Part shown: positions 52,011 through 60,791 of the stretch, one piece after another | Layout: each line of letters opens with the position of its first letter | Numbering within the stretch: position 1 is the first letter of the stretch | Assembly (NCBI GenBank): GCA_945869265.1 | Contig: CAMBOI010000014.1 | Location: forward strand, 1-63,891 | Length of the DNA stretch: 63,891 nucleotides | From: an uncultured Prevotella sp. | Lineage (GTDB): Bacteria > Bacteroidota > Bacteroidia > Bacteroidales > Bacteroidaceae | Reading direction: 5' to 3' | Position numbers and translations under genes: made by a program | The notes under the pieces: model-generated | Database searches by the model: none | Seen by the model: the letters and a program-made list of their open reading frames with translations, nothing else | Told to the model about the DNA's origin: nothing

Positions 52011-53171
52011 TTATAGTGCGCGCAAGTCCTCTGTGGTATAGCCCACAGGCAGAGGACGGCAATTGTATTGCGAAGCCATAATCTCGCCGTAAGCACCAGC
52101 TGAGCGCATGGCGATTAGGTCTCCGCGTTTTGTAGCATTGAGAGGCACCTGCTTGCCGAAGACATCGCTCGACTCGCAGATAGGACCAACAACATCGTAT
52201 TCCTCAACAGGGGCATCGCTCGACAGATTTTCTATCTTGTGATATGCCTGATAGAGGGCAGGGCGAATAAGGTCGGTCATACCGGCATCAACAATAGCGA
52301 ATTTCTTCACCGAACCCTGCTTTACATAAAGAGTGCGTGTGATGAGCGAACCGCATTGGCATACCACCGCACGTCCAAGTTCGAAGTGGAGTGTCTGTCC
52401 AGGGCGCAACTTGAGATGACGGGCATAAGTGTCGAAATATGACTTGAAATCGGGCACCGGCACACGGTCGGGATGCTCGTAGTCAACACCAAGTCCACCG
52501 CCTACATTGATGTTCTCGGGTATGATTTGGTGAATCTCCAGTTGGTCTTGCAACTCGTTGATACGATTGCACAAAGCCTTGAAGTCGCCCATATCAAGTA
52601 TCTGAGAACCAATGTGGAAATGCAAACCGACAAACTTGACATTATTCATACCTGCAGCCTTTTCGATTACATCCACCATATCTTCCATGGCAATACCGAA
52701 TTTGTTTTCTGCCAAACCGGTTGTGATATTGGCATGAGTATGTGCGCCCACGTTGGGGTTGATACGGAATGCCACTCTTGCCACCTTGTTTTTGGCAGCT
52801 GCGAGTTGGTTGATGACATCAAGTTCGGCAAGACTCTCCACATTAAAGCAGAAGATGTCCTTGTCAAGACCGAGATTAATCTCCCAGTCGCTCTTTCCTA
52901 CACCGGCATACACTATTCCGTCAGTTGGGAATCCAGCTTTGCAAGCAGCTTCAATCTCACCGCCACTCACGCAGTCGGCACCAAGACCGGCTTCGCGGAT
53001 TATGGTGAGCAACTTGGGGTTGGCATTGGCCTTAACGGCATAATGCACCTTGAATCCCTCGTGCTTACCGGCTTCGTCGTTGATAGTGCGCAGTGTGCTG
53101 CGAAGCAGTTCGGTGTCGTAGTAGTAGAACGGTGTTCTTACTTTCTCGAATTGTCCTATTAAGTTGTGCAT
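52011..53171 (-). CDS. lysA: Diaminopimelate decarboxylase
   Basis: 386 residues, fold type III PLP enzyme. PLP-lysine in HYAVKANANPK, GLHFHIGSQ, GGGLGVDYEH, and CESSDVFGK where Cys/Glu bind substrate. It converts meso-diaminopimelate to lysine. At 386 residues it is shorter than the usual 410-440, consistent with a compact Bacteroidetes form. It follows lysC by 41 AT-rich bases, so the lysine branch genes are grouped. Confidence 0.95.
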   Translation of the reverse strand: MHNLIGQFEKVRTPFYYYDTELLRSTLRTINDEAGKHEGFKVHYAVKANANPKLLTIIREAGLGADCVSGGEIEAACKAGFPTDGIVYAGVGKSDWEINLGLDKDIFCFNVESLAELDVINQLAAAKNKVARVAFRINPNVGAHTHANITTGLAENKFGIAMEDMVDVIEKAAGMNNVKFVGLHFHIGSQILDMGDFKALCNRINELQDQLEIHQIIPENINVGGGLGVDYEHPDRVPVPDFKSYFDTYARHLKLRPGQTLHFELGRAVVCQCGSLITRTLYVKQGSVKKFAIVDAGMTDLIRPALYQAYHKIENLSSDAPVEEYDVVGPICESSDVFGKQVPLNATKRGDLIAMRSAGAYGEIMASQYNCRPLPVGYTTEDLRAL

Positions 53172-53212
53172 GTGTCTTCTTTAAAATTTTGATATTTTAA
53201 TTCATTAATATT

Positions 53213-54535
53213 TTAATTCTTATTAAAAAGAGTGTCGCTAAGGCTCTGCAGTGCGCGCTTCTTGTCACTCTCCTTGATGAGGAATGAGATGTTGTAGTTG
53301 CTTCCGCCGTATGAGATCATTCTCACGGGGATATTCTTCATAGCCTCGGTGGCAAGTGTCTCAAATCCCACGTTGCTCCAGTCGAGATCTCCAACGACAC
53401 AGATGATACACATATCGTTGTCAACAGTTACAGTACCGTATTTCTTGAGTTCGTTGACAATCTCATCGAGGTGACTCTTGTTGTCGATACTCATGGAAAC
53501 ACCCACCTCCGACGTGCACACCATATCAATGGCTGTTTGATAGCTCTCGAAGATTTCGAACACTTTGCGCAGGAAACCGGTAGCCAAGAGCATGCGGCTG
53601 CTCTTGATCTTAATGGCTGTGATATTGTCCTTGGCTGCAACCGCCTTAATCTTACCAAACTCAGTCTTGTTGCTGATAGTGGTGCCTTCGGCGTCAGGGT
53701 CCATTGTGTTGAGAAGTCTCACGGGAATACCTGCAAACTTGGCAGGCTGAACGCAAGTGGGGTGGAGAATCTTGGCACCGAAATATGCCAACTCGGCAGC
53801 TTCCTCGAAGTGGAGCTGGTGAACAGGATCGGTCTTGTCAACAACACGCGGGTCGTTGTTGTGCATACCGTCGATATCTGTCCATATCTGTATCTCGTCT
53901 GCATTAATGGCTGCACCAATCAGTGAGGCTGTATAGTCACTGCCTCCACGCTGCAGGTTGTCGATTTCTCCGTAAGCGTTACGGCAAATAAATCCCTGTG
54001 TGATATATACCTGTGCACCTTCCTTGTCCTTGAGGATAGTGTTGAGTTTCTCGCGGATATAAGTTGAGTCGGGCTCGGCGTTCTTGTCAGTACGCATGAA
54101 ATCGAGTGCAGACAACAGGCACGAATTAATGCCCTGTTCCTGCATATAGTTGTTAATCATGTTGGTACTCATTATTTCGCCCTGTGCCACAATATTCTTT
54201 TCCTCAAAGCTGGTGAACAATTCCTTGGTGAACGAGCGTAGATAGTTGAACACGCCAAGAAGGAAATTGCGGGTGTTCTCTTTCCATTCGTCAGTGGAGT
54301 AGAGCTCCTCGACATGGCGCATGTATTTCTGTTCCAACTTGTTGATTACCTCATTGGCTCCTTCGGGATTCTTCTTATAGAGATAATCCGAAATTTCAAC
54401 AAGCGAGTTTGTTGTTCCCGACATTGCCGAGAAAACGACAAGCACAGGTTCACCTGATGCAGTCACGAGTTTGGTCACTTCCTTCATTCTCTGAGGAGTG
54501 CCGACGGATGTACCGCCGAATTTCATTACCTTCAT
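53213..54535 (-). CDS. lysC: Aspartate kinase
   Basis: 440 residues: MKVMKFGGTSVG (ATP/aspartate site), RGGSDYTASLIGAA, EIQIWTDIDG, and two ACT domains after about 300. No homoserine dehydrogenase domain is fused, so it is a monofunctional kinase. It catalyses the first step to lysine, threonine and methionine. Pairing with lysA suggests a lysine-specific isozyme, and feedback control by lysine is likely but not visible. Confidence 0.95.
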   Translation of the reverse strand: MKVMKFGGTSVGTPQRMKEVTKLVTASGEPVLVVFSAMSGTTNSLVEISDYLYKKNPEGANEVINKLEQKYMRHVEELYSTDEWKENTRNFLLGVFNYLRSFTKELFTSFEEKNIVAQGEIMSTNMINNYMQEQGINSCLLSALDFMRTDKNAEPDSTYIREKLNTILKDKEGAQVYITQGFICRNAYGEIDNLQRGGSDYTASLIGAAINADEIQIWTDIDGMHNNDPRVVDKTDPVHQLHFEEAAELAYFGAKILHPTCVQPAKFAGIPVRLLNTMDPDAEGTTISNKTEFGKIKAVAAKDNITAIKIKSSRMLLATGFLRKVFEIFESYQTAIDMVCTSEVGVSMSIDNKSHLDEIVNELKKYGTVTVDNDMCIICVVGDLDWSNVGFETLATEAMKNIPVRMISYGGSNYNISFLIKESDKKRALQSLSDTLFNKN

Positions 54536-54553
54536 ATTTCTATTTCCTTTTTT

Positions 54554-55279
54554 TTAATTATCCGTATTATCTGTTGAATCGTCAAAATTCATGCTGATTT
54601 TGTTGTAGTCGTCGGTGATTTCCTCTAATTTGCCATCGCAGCATCGATAAACGATGCCTGGATATTTGTCAAGCAGAGGAATGTTGTGAGTGCTCATCAC
54701 CACAGCTGTTCCTGTCTGAGAAATCTCCTTCAACATCCTGATGATATTCTCAGCCGTCTCAGGGTCGAGATTGCCTGTTGGCTCATCGGCAATGATAATC
54801 TTCGGTTTGTTGAGTATTGCCCTTGCGATAGCTATTCGTTGCTGTTCGCCACCAGATAGTTCGTGAGGCAACTTGTCAGCCTTGTCGTCAAGTCCCACTT
54901 CATTCAGCACCTCGTGTATTCTCTGGTCAATCTCTTGCTTGTCTTTCCATCCTGTGGCTTTCAGTACGAAGCGCAGATTCTTGTAGATGGTTCTGTCGCC
55001 CAGCAACTGGAAGTCCTGGAAGATAATGCCCATCTGTCGGCGAAGCGCCGGAATATGCTTGCGCTTAAGTTTGAGCAGGTCATGATTGATGACGATAGCC
55101 TCATCCGCCTCATCAACATCAAGTTCGAAATAGAGAGTCTTCAACAGCGAACTCTTTCCCGAACCAACTTTACCGATAACATATATGAACTCCCCCTCGT
55201 CAACATGGAAATCCACGTTGGCGAGTATCGGTTCATCGCCCGTCTGATAGACATTGACATTCTTATAGCTAATCAGCAT
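54554..55279 (-). CDS. FtsE-like ABC transporter ATPase
   Basis: 241 residues: Walker [13 protein letters not shown]-loop [11 protein letters not shown], signature [14 protein letters not shown], Walker [14 protein letters not shown]-loop STHN. The sequence after the Q-loop matches FtsE, which pairs with FtsX to control cell-wall hydrolases at division. No ftsX-like permease lies adjacent, a separation often seen in Bacteroidetes. A C-terminal acidic Asp/Asn tail is present. It could be another MacB-like exporter ATPase. Confidence 0.85.
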   Translation of the reverse strand: MLISYKNVNVYQTGDEPILANVDFHVDEGEFIYVIGKVGSGKSSLLKTLYFELDVDEADEAIVINHDLLKLKRKHIPALRRQMGIIFQDFQLLGDRTIYKNLRFVLKATGWKDKQEIDQRIHEVLNEVGLDDKADKLPHELSGGEQQRIAIARAILNKPKIIIADEPTGNLDPETAENIIRMLKEISQTGTAVVMSTHNIPLLDKYPGIVYRCCDGKLEEITDDYNKISMNFDDSTDNTDN

Positions 55280-55305
55280 ATTTATTATGATTCTTTATTA
55301 CTCAA

Positions 55306-55920
55306 TTAATGCTTATGCCAGTTGGGGTCGTGCCTTACTTGCAGTTCCTTGGCGAGATCTTCGATACGAAGTCCCTTGCTCGTCAGCAACACGATGAGGT
55401 GGTAAATCATGTCGGCACCCTCGTAAATTAGTCGGCCGTTAGTGCCGTTGCATGCCTCGATGACAGCCTCAAGAGCCTCTTCGCCCACTTTCTGTGCCAT
55501 GCGGTTGATACCGTCCTTGAACAATGATGTGGTATAACTTCCCTCTGGCATTTCCTCATGACGTGTGTTGATGAAATCCTGCAGATAAGTGAGGAAGAGT
55601 AGGGGATTAACCTCGTTCTTCTCGCCCCAGCAAGTGTCGGTGCCCTTATGACAGGTTGGTCCTGTGGGATTCACCTTGACGAGAAGAGTGTCGTTGTCGC
55701 AGTCAACCATGATGTCAACCAGTTCGAGGAAGTTGCCTGATGTCTCTCCCTTAGTCCAAAGACACTGGCGCGAGCGACTGAAGAAAGTCACCTTACCTGT
55801 CTTGGTTGTCTTCTCGTATGCCTCTTTGTTCATATAACCGAGCATCAGCACAGTCTTAGTCTTTGCGTCTTGAATGATGGCAGGAACAAGTCCGCCCATT
55901 TTTTCGAAATCGATTTCCAT
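55306..55920 (-). CDS. hisIE: Bifunctional phosphoribosyl-AMP cyclohydrolase / phosphoribosyl-ATP pyrophosphatase
   Basis: 204 residues. HisI domain (1-105): MLGYMNKEAYEKT, FFSRSRQCLWTKGETSGN, DCDNDTLLVKVNPTGPTCHKGTDTCW with zinc and magnesium ligands. HisE domain (115-204): RMAQKVGEEALEAVIEA and IYEGADMIYHLIVLL. It performs steps 2 and 3 of histidine synthesis. It is 73 bp downstream of the hisA-hisF gene. Confidence 0.97.
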   Translation of the reverse strand: MEIDFEKMGGLVPAIIQDAKTKTVLMLGYMNKEAYEKTTKTGKVTFFSRSRQCLWTKGETSGNFLELVDIMVDCDNDTLLVKVNPTGPTCHKGTDTCWGEKNEVNPLLFLTYLQDFINTRHEEMPEGSYTTSLFKDGINRMAQKVGEEALEAVIEACNGTNGRLIYEGADMIYHLIVLLTSKGLRIEDLAKELQVRHDPNWHKH

Positions 55921-55973
55921 ATATCTTAATCTTTAATTCTTTATTACTTTTATTTTTATATTTTATTTTTTAT

Positions 55974-55998
55974 TCTAAAATTCTTGCGAAATTTTAGA
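55974..55998. terminator. Hairpin at the hisF-part stop codon
   Basis: TCTAAAATT (55974-55982) pairs exactly with AATTTTAGA (55990-55998) around a 7-nt loop; the stop codon of the fused his gene lies in the stem. An A/T-rich tract follows towards hisIE. It may modulate hisIE expression or stabilise mRNA; full termination inside a his operon seems unlikely. Confidence 0.45.
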
Positions 55999-57475
55999 TC
56001 CTCACGTTCACTCCTTCGTTCTCAAGATAGAGTTTGAGTTCGGAGATAGGTATTTCACCGAAATGGAATACACTTGCTGCGAGAGCGGCATCAGCATGTC
56101 CTTTGGTGAAAGCATCGAGGAAATGCTCCTTCTTTCCGGCACCGCCACTTGCAATCACGGGGATTGAAAGTTCGTCGGCAAGCCTTGCCAAAGCCTCGTT
56201 GGCATATCCATTCTTCACACCATCGTGATCCATACTTGTGAATAGGATTTCGCCCGCACCGCGGTCTTGTGCCTCACGCGCCCATTCAAAGAGTCCACGC
56301 TCAGTACGCTCGCGTCCTCCTTTGAGATAGCAGTGCCATCCGTCGGGATCTTGGCGCGCATCTATGGCGCAAACACACACCTGCGAACCGAATCTGTTGG
56401 TTATCTCGGTGATGAGTTCCGGACGTCGCAAGGCAGCACTGTTAACACTCACCTTGTCGGCACCGGCATACAAAAGTCGCTCCACGTCGGCAAGTTCGTT
56501 GATTCCACCGCCAACGGTGAACGGGATGTTTATCTCGGCTGCAACACGAGTCACCATATCTGTGAATGTCTTTCTGCCCTCAAAACTGGCAGTTATGTCG
56601 AGGAACACCAGTTCATCGGCACCTGCATCACTGTAAGCCTTGCCAAGTTCCACTGGGTCGCCGGCATGACGAAGATTCACGAAATTTGTTCCCTTGACCG
56701 TTTCACCGTCCTTTACGTCGAGACATGGTATGATTCTCTTTGCCAATCCGTTACGCTTTGACCATGCAACTATTTGTTTAATGTCTATTTTCCCCTCGTA
56801 GATGGATTTTCCAAATACCACTGAAGGCACACCGTAGCGATTGAGTTCGTAAATATCATTTTCAGAAGACACTCCTCCGCTGGCAATGAGATTCAGCTGC
56901 GGGTATTTCTTCATGATATCGGCATAGAGTGGTGTGGCAGGACCGCTGAGCATTCCGTCTTTAGAAATCTCAGTGCACAGCACATTCTTTACACCTTTTT
57001 CTATATAATAGGCGAGGAATGGCAAAAGGTCCTGACTCGAATCCTCTTTCCATCCGTTGATGGAGATCTTGCCGTTTCTGACGTCAGCTCCAAGGATAAT
57101 CCTGTCGGCACCGTATTTGTCGAGCCATCCGGCAAACAATTCCGGTTGGGAGATAGCCACCGAACCGATTGTCACCATGTGCGCGCCATTGGCAAATGCC
57201 GCCTGTATATCCTCGTCGGTCTTTATGCCGCCACCGAAATCCACAATGAGAGATGTTGACTCGGTGATTTTGCGGAGCACGTCAACATTGACGATGTGCT
57301 TTGACTTGGCACCGTCGAGATCGACAATGTGCAGACGTTTGAAACCTGTCTTCTCGAAATGTCTTGCCATTTCCACAGGGTCGTCAGCATATACGGTCTT
57401 CGTGTCATAGTCGCCTTTGGTCAGACGCACGCATTTTCCGTCAATTATGTCAATAGCCGGTATTAGTTCTATCAT
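55994..57475 (-). CDS. HisA-HisF fusion: ProFAR isomerase joined to imidazole glycerol phosphate synthase cyclase subunit
   Basis: A single 493-residue frame. Residues 1-243 are HisA ([15 protein letters not shown], catalytic Asp9 and Asp131 in [15 protein letters not shown]). Residues 244-493 are HisF ([14 protein letters not shown], catalytic Asp253 and Asp372 in [24 protein letters not shown]). HisF normally begins [11 protein letters not shown]; here its Met is replaced by the last HisA residues (WSKRNG) with no stop and no linker. Both (beta-alpha)8 barrels look intact. It catalyses steps 4 and 5 with HisH, encoded upstream with an ATGA overlap. A TTG at 56744-56746 could in principle restart HisF alone. 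Confidence 0.93.
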   Translation of the reverse strand: MIELIPAIDIIDGKCVRLTKGDYDTKTVYADDPVEMARHFEKTGFKRLHIVDLDGAKSKHIVNVDVLRKITESTSLIVDFGGGIKTDEDIQAAFANGAHMVTIGSVAISQPELFAGWLDKYGADRIILGADVRNGKISINGWKEDSSQDLLPFLAYYIEKGVKNVLCTEISKDGMLSGPATPLYADIMKKYPQLNLIASGGVSSENDIYELNRYGVPSVVFGKSIYEGKIDIKQIVAWSKRNGLAKRIIPCLDVKDGETVKGTNFVNLRHAGDPVELGKAYSDAGADELVFLDITASFEGRKTFTDMVTRVAAEINIPFTVGGGINELADVERLLYAGADKVSVNSAALRRPELITEITNRFGSQVCVCAIDARQDPDGWHCYLKGGRERTERGLFEWAREAQDRGAGEILFTSMDHDGVKNGYANEALARLADELSIPVIASGGAGKKEHFLDAFTKGHADAALAASVFHFGEIPISELKLYLENEGVNVRI

Positions 57476-58071
57476 AATCTTTCGATATCTAAGAAGTTCT
57501 GAATAATTCTTGCCCCAACCTTACCGCTTTTTTCCGGGTGAAACTGTGCTGTATAGAAATTGTCCTTGTGCAGACAGGCGCTATAGGGTTGGATAAAGTC
57601 GGTTGTGGCAATGGTGGCATCGCATAAAGGGACGTAGAAGCTATGTACGAAATACACGTAGTCGCCCTCGCTAATGCCATTCATGAGCGGAGAGGAAAGG
57701 TCAGTGAGTCTGTTCCATCCCATGGCTGGAATTTTGTCCTCATGACGCTTGGCAACGAATTTTCTCACATCGACATCAAACACGCCGATGCAATCCGTGT
57801 CACCTTCCTCAGAATGACGGCAAAGCAGTTGCTGGCCGACACATATTCCGAAAACAGGCTGGCGCAAGTTGCGAATCACCTCGTCGAGTCGTCTTTCCTT
57901 GAGGTATTGCATTGCGCCGTGAGCTTCTCCCTGCCCGGGGAAGATAACCCTGTCGGCAGCCATAAGCCTTTCGGGCGAGTCGGTCAAGTCGGGTTCAATG
58001 CCCATTCTTCTGAGAGCATTGACCACCGAATATATATTTCCGGCATTATATTTCACTATAGCTACGTTCAT
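57472..58071 (-). CDS. hisH: Imidazole glycerol phosphate synthase, glutaminase subunit
   Basis: 199 residues, class I glutamine amidotransferase: [16 protein letters not shown], oxyanion [11 protein letters not shown], nucleophile Cys77 in [11 protein letters not shown] (the strand order V/I differs slightly from GICLGMQ), and His/Glu in AQFHPEKSG. It feeds ammonia to the HisF barrel, which here is tethered to HisA. It lies 26 bp downstream of purU. Confidence 0.96.
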   Translation of the reverse strand: MNVAIVKYNAGNIYSVVNALRRMGIEPDLTDSPERLMAADRVIFPGQGEAHGAMQYLKERRLDEVIRNLRQPVFGICVGQQLLCRHSEEGDTDCIGVFDVDVRKFVAKRHEDKIPAMGWNRLTDLSSPLMNGISEGDYVYFVHSFYVPLCDATIATTDFIQPYSACLHKDNFYTAQFHPEKSGKVGARIIQNFLDIERL

Positions 58072-58083
58072 AATCCCAAACGT

Positions 58084-58103
58084 TTAACTCTTAATTCTTA
58101 ACT
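58084..58103. repeat. TTAACTC/TTAATTC repeat at the purU 3' end
   Basis: Identical over 20 bp to 47130-47149. It contains the purU TAA stop (minus strand TTTAGTTAAG) and most of the purU-hisH gap. Confidence 0.8.
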
Positions 58104-58961
58104 AAAAATTATCGTCTTGTTGTGATAAGTGAGGATCTTTCTCTCGATATGCTTCTTCACTGCACGCGAGAGAACAATCTTCTCGAGGTCGCGACCTTTG
58201 AGCACGAGACTCTCGGGATTGTCCTTGTGGGTGATTCTCACCACGTCTTGCTCGATAATCGGACCTGCGTCAAGTTCAGCTGTCACATAGTGACTTGTGG
58301 CACCGATGATCTTCACTCCGCGTTCCCATGCCTGATGATAGGGCTTTGCACCGATGAAGGCAGGCAGGAATGAGTGGTGGATGTTAATGATGTGATTGGG
58401 GTAGGCGGCAATCATTCCGTCGGAAATAATCTGCATGTATCTCGCCAAGACGATGAATGTGATTTTCTCCTTCTTCAGCAGTTCCATCTCCTGTTGCTCC
58501 ACTTCAGCCTTGTTAGAGTGGTCTTTCTTGATCGACCATACGTAAAATGGGATGTCAAACTGCTCGGCCACGTATCTCAAATCCTCGTGGTTGCTGACGA
58601 TGCACGGTATGTCAACGTTAAACTCTCCTGCCTTGTATCTTGCGAGAAGATCATAGAGACAATGGCTCATCTTGCTCACGAAGATAGCCATACGCGGCTT
58701 GACGTCATTGAAATACAAATTGGCTGACATCTCGTATCTCTGGGCATACAGAGTGTCGATATATTCCTTGATTTTCTCTCTTGGAATAAGGAACTTGTCG
58801 AGTTCCCATTCAATTCTCATGAAAAACACGCCGTCCTCGCGGTCAACATATTGGTCGAGATAGACGATGTTGCCCAGATTATCCGTTATGAATTTGGTTA
58901 TCTCCGTGATGATACCCTGTTGGTCAGGGCAGTGCAGCAGAAGTATTGCCGTTGGTTTCAT
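58098..58961 (-). CDS. purU: Formyltetrahydrofolate deformylase
   Basis: 287 residues. N-terminal ACT domain (6-85: ILLLHCPDQQGIITEITKFI). C-terminal formyltransferase fold with FVSKMSHCLYDLL, NIHHSFLPAF (catalytic His) and GATSHYVTAELDAGPIIEQD. It hydrolyses 10-formyl-THF to formate and THF, balancing one-carbon units for purine synthesis, which links it to the his genes through AICAR. Confidence 0.95.
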   Translation of the reverse strand: MKPTAILLLHCPDQQGIITEITKFITDNLGNIVYLDQYVDREDGVFFMRIEWELDKFLIPREKIKEYIDTLYAQRYEMSANLYFNDVKPRMAIFVSKMSHCLYDLLARYKAGEFNVDIPCIVSNHEDLRYVAEQFDIPFYVWSIKKDHSNKAEVEQQEMELLKKEKITFIVLARYMQIISDGMIAAYPNHIINIHHSFLPAFIGAKPYHQAWERGVKIIGATSHYVTAELDAGPIIEQDVVRITHKDNPESLVLKGRDLEKIVLSRAVKKHIERKILTYHNKTIIFS

Positions 58962-58995
58962 TCTTTCTATGCTTTATATAAATTAGATATTTAAA

Positions 58996-59532
58996 TTACA
59001 TGGTTTCTTCTTCCTCCGATGTCTTGAGTATGATGCTTGTCGCACCGATAGTGAAGAGTGTGCCGTTTTCTATCACTCGTCGTTCTTTGTCGCCAAGTAT
59101 TTGGTTATCGACGAAAGTGCCGGTGTAGCTCGGACCGTCTCTGAGTGTATATTTCAGTTGGCCCTTCTTGTCGCGGCTCACTGTTATTGTGCAGTGGTTG
59201 ATGTCGATACTCGGGTCGTTGGTTTCGATAGGAGTGTTGGTCTTGCTGCCCTTCATGTATCTGCCGATGACATTGTCTCCCATCTTCAGCGGGATCACCT
59301 GCTTGTAGTGGAATACATTCTCGATTACCACAATCGAACCGACACCGTTGGCATTGGCGTTCTCATCGGGATTTTCCTCCTTTTGGGTCGCCTTTAGTTT
59401 CGACGTTCCTATACGAATGCCGAATTGCTTTCCACATTCGTGACATTCGAACACGAGCGACTGTCCTTCGCTGTATCTCGTTTCGTCGAATGTGATATAG
59501 TTGTCACATTTGGGGCATCTAACTCTTTTCAC
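58996..59532 (-). CDS. Zinc-ribbon plus FHA domain protein
   Basis: 178 residues. Cys6, Cys9, Cys30 and Cys33 form a zinc ribbon (CPKC...CHEC). A variable acidic linker (about 50-65) leads to an FHA domain (about 78-172) with VIGRYMKG, INHCTITVS and TFVDNQIL. FHA domains bind phosphothreonine peptides, but the usual RS..H motif reads SIDINHCTI here, so binding is plausible, not certain. It lies between the HU/SPOR gene and purU. Function unknown. Confidence 0.82.
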   Translation of the reverse strand: MKRVRCPKCDNYITFDETRYSEGQSLVFECHECGKQFGIRIGTSKLKATQKEENPDENANANGVGSIVVIENVFHYKQVIPLKMGDNVIGRYMKGSKTNTPIETNDPSIDINHCTITVSRDKKGQLKYTLRDGPSYTGTFVDNQILGDKERRVIENGTLFTIGATSIILKTSEEEETM

Positions 59533-59558
59533 CTTTTATAATCCTGTTATCTTATTAA

Positions 59559-60656
59559 TCAATTTTTCTTTTTCAGTATCCAAGCTTGCTCAAACTCGTC
59601 TTTCGAGCGTATCTTCTGCAAGTCATTGTATGCGTCGGTTTCAGATGTATAGTTGCCGTATATCACCCTCACCATCTTGTTGTTTACCATCGCATAGGCT
59701 TTGTCGAATCCTTTCTTGTGAAGCTGTTCCACATATCTTTCCGCGTTTTTCTGCGGAATGCAACTTGCCAATACTATGCAGAATGTGTCTGACTTCACCT
59801 TCGGCTCAATTCCCTTGATGGAGTCTTTCACTGAATCTTTCACTGATTGCCTTGAACTGTCTTTGGCACTCGCCTTTATCTCGCTAATGTTTATATTGTT
59901 CATTTGCGAGTCCTTAGGCATCAGTTTGCTGAAGAACGACGTGCCGTTGAAGTCTCCAATATTCACATTCTTAAGTCCTGAATGTGACATGGGGAATATT
60001 ACGAAGAACAACAGTAAAGCGGCAGCTGCGGCAATACCGGCATTACGCAGCCACGACACCTTTATGCATATCGTCTTCTCGGCATCTTCATCGGTGTCCG
60101 TGTCTTGTCCGGCATCATTCGCTGACATTTCTTCTTTTTGCCCTACTTGGTCGAATACAGTTGTTGTGATAGGCGTAGGTTCGACATTCGACTTCTGCAC
60201 TTGTGTGCTTGACGCCGATGTCGTTGACTCTTCAGCCATAAGCGGCTGCATCTCAAACGAACTAAGTCCATAAAGTTCCGGGGTGAGTATTCCAGCCTCA
60301 CAGGGAGTGAAGATAATGTTGCCGTCTTCATTCATCTCCAGCACACCGATGTCGGTGATCTCGTAATAACCGTCATTTACGAGTCGTTGACGCAATTCCT
60401 CAACCTCTCCCTCAATCCTGCGCAGAGCTTCGGGATAACTGATATCGTAAGCTTCGATGTATGATTGCACGAGCAGTGAGTCGTTAATCTTGAGTTGCTG
60501 GTTGAAACCGAGTGTGCGCAATGGGGGCAAGAACACATCATCCGACTCGTCGAAACGAGCCTCTACATGATGTGCTGTAAACCCTCCAAGTCCTGGAACA
60601 ATGACACAGTCGTTGTCGAGCAGTAGTATTTCTATATGTCTCTCTATTTCAATCAC
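59559..60656 (-). CDS. HU-CCDC81 and SPOR domain protein, bitopic membrane protein
   Basis: 365 residues from a GTG start at 60656 giving (M)IEIERHIEILLLDNDCVIVPGLGGFTAHH, the standard HU-CCDC81 N-terminus; the longer frame would include the promoter. Residues about 1-110 are two HU-like domains. A membrane segment lies near 205-225 (AGIAAAAALLLFFVIFPM). The C-terminal 75 residues are a SPOR domain (FCIVLASCIPQKNAERYVEQLHK), which binds denuded peptidoglycan at division sites. The cytosolic HU part could contact DNA or protein. The mRNA appears leaderless. Confidence 0.9.
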   Translation of the reverse strand: MIEIERHIEILLLDNDCVIVPGLGGFTAHHVEARFDESDDVFLPPLRTLGFNQQLKINDSLLVQSYIEAYDISYPEALRRIEGEVEELRQRLVNDGYYEITDIGVLEMNEDGNIIFTPCEAGILTPELYGLSSFEMQPLMAEESTTSASSTQVQKSNVEPTPITTTVFDQVGQKEEMSANDAGQDTDTDEDAEKTICIKVSWLRNAGIAAAAALLLFFVIFPMSHSGLKNVNIGDFNGTSFFSKLMPKDSQMNNINISEIKASAKDSSRQSVKDSVKDSIKGIEPKVKSDTFCIVLASCIPQKNAERYVEQLHKKGFDKAYAMVNNKMVRVIYGNYTSETDAYNDLQKIRSKDEFEQAWILKKKN

Positions 60657-60661
60657 GACTG

Positions 60662-60693
60662 CAAAATTACTGCATTTATCTGAAAAAACCAAA
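60662..60693 (-). promoter_or_regulatory. Promoter of the HU/SPOR gene, abutting the GTG start
   Basis: Minus strand: TTTG (complement of 60690-60693), 20 nt, TAATTTTG (complement of 60662-60669), then CAGTC and the GTG start. A full consensus match with only 5 nt between box and start codon. Confidence 0.8.
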
Positions 60694-60754
60694 TTATTTT
60701 AGGCTAAAATGAGGAAAAAAGACAAAAAGCTTTCATTATTCCAATAAAATTGAT

Positions 60755-60762
60755 TACTTTTG
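60755..60762 (+). promoter_or_regulatory. -7 box of the rfbC-ugd unit
   Basis: TACTTTTG followed by CAGCG, 29 nt before the rfbC ATG. TTTC, one base off consensus, lies 20 nt upstream. Confidence 0.65.
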
Positions 60763-60791
60763 CAGCGAAATTTGATAAATTAATGTGATTT

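Noticed and set aside
52011..54535. Lysine riboswitch upstream of lysC or lysA
   Set aside because: Only 18 and 41 AT-rich bases separate these genes from their upstream neighbours, too little for the aptamer.
55994..56746. Separate hisF gene starting at the TTG at 56744-56746
   Set aside because: There is no stop between the HisA and HisF parts, so a separate gene cannot be called from sequence; the possibility is noted in the fusion entry.
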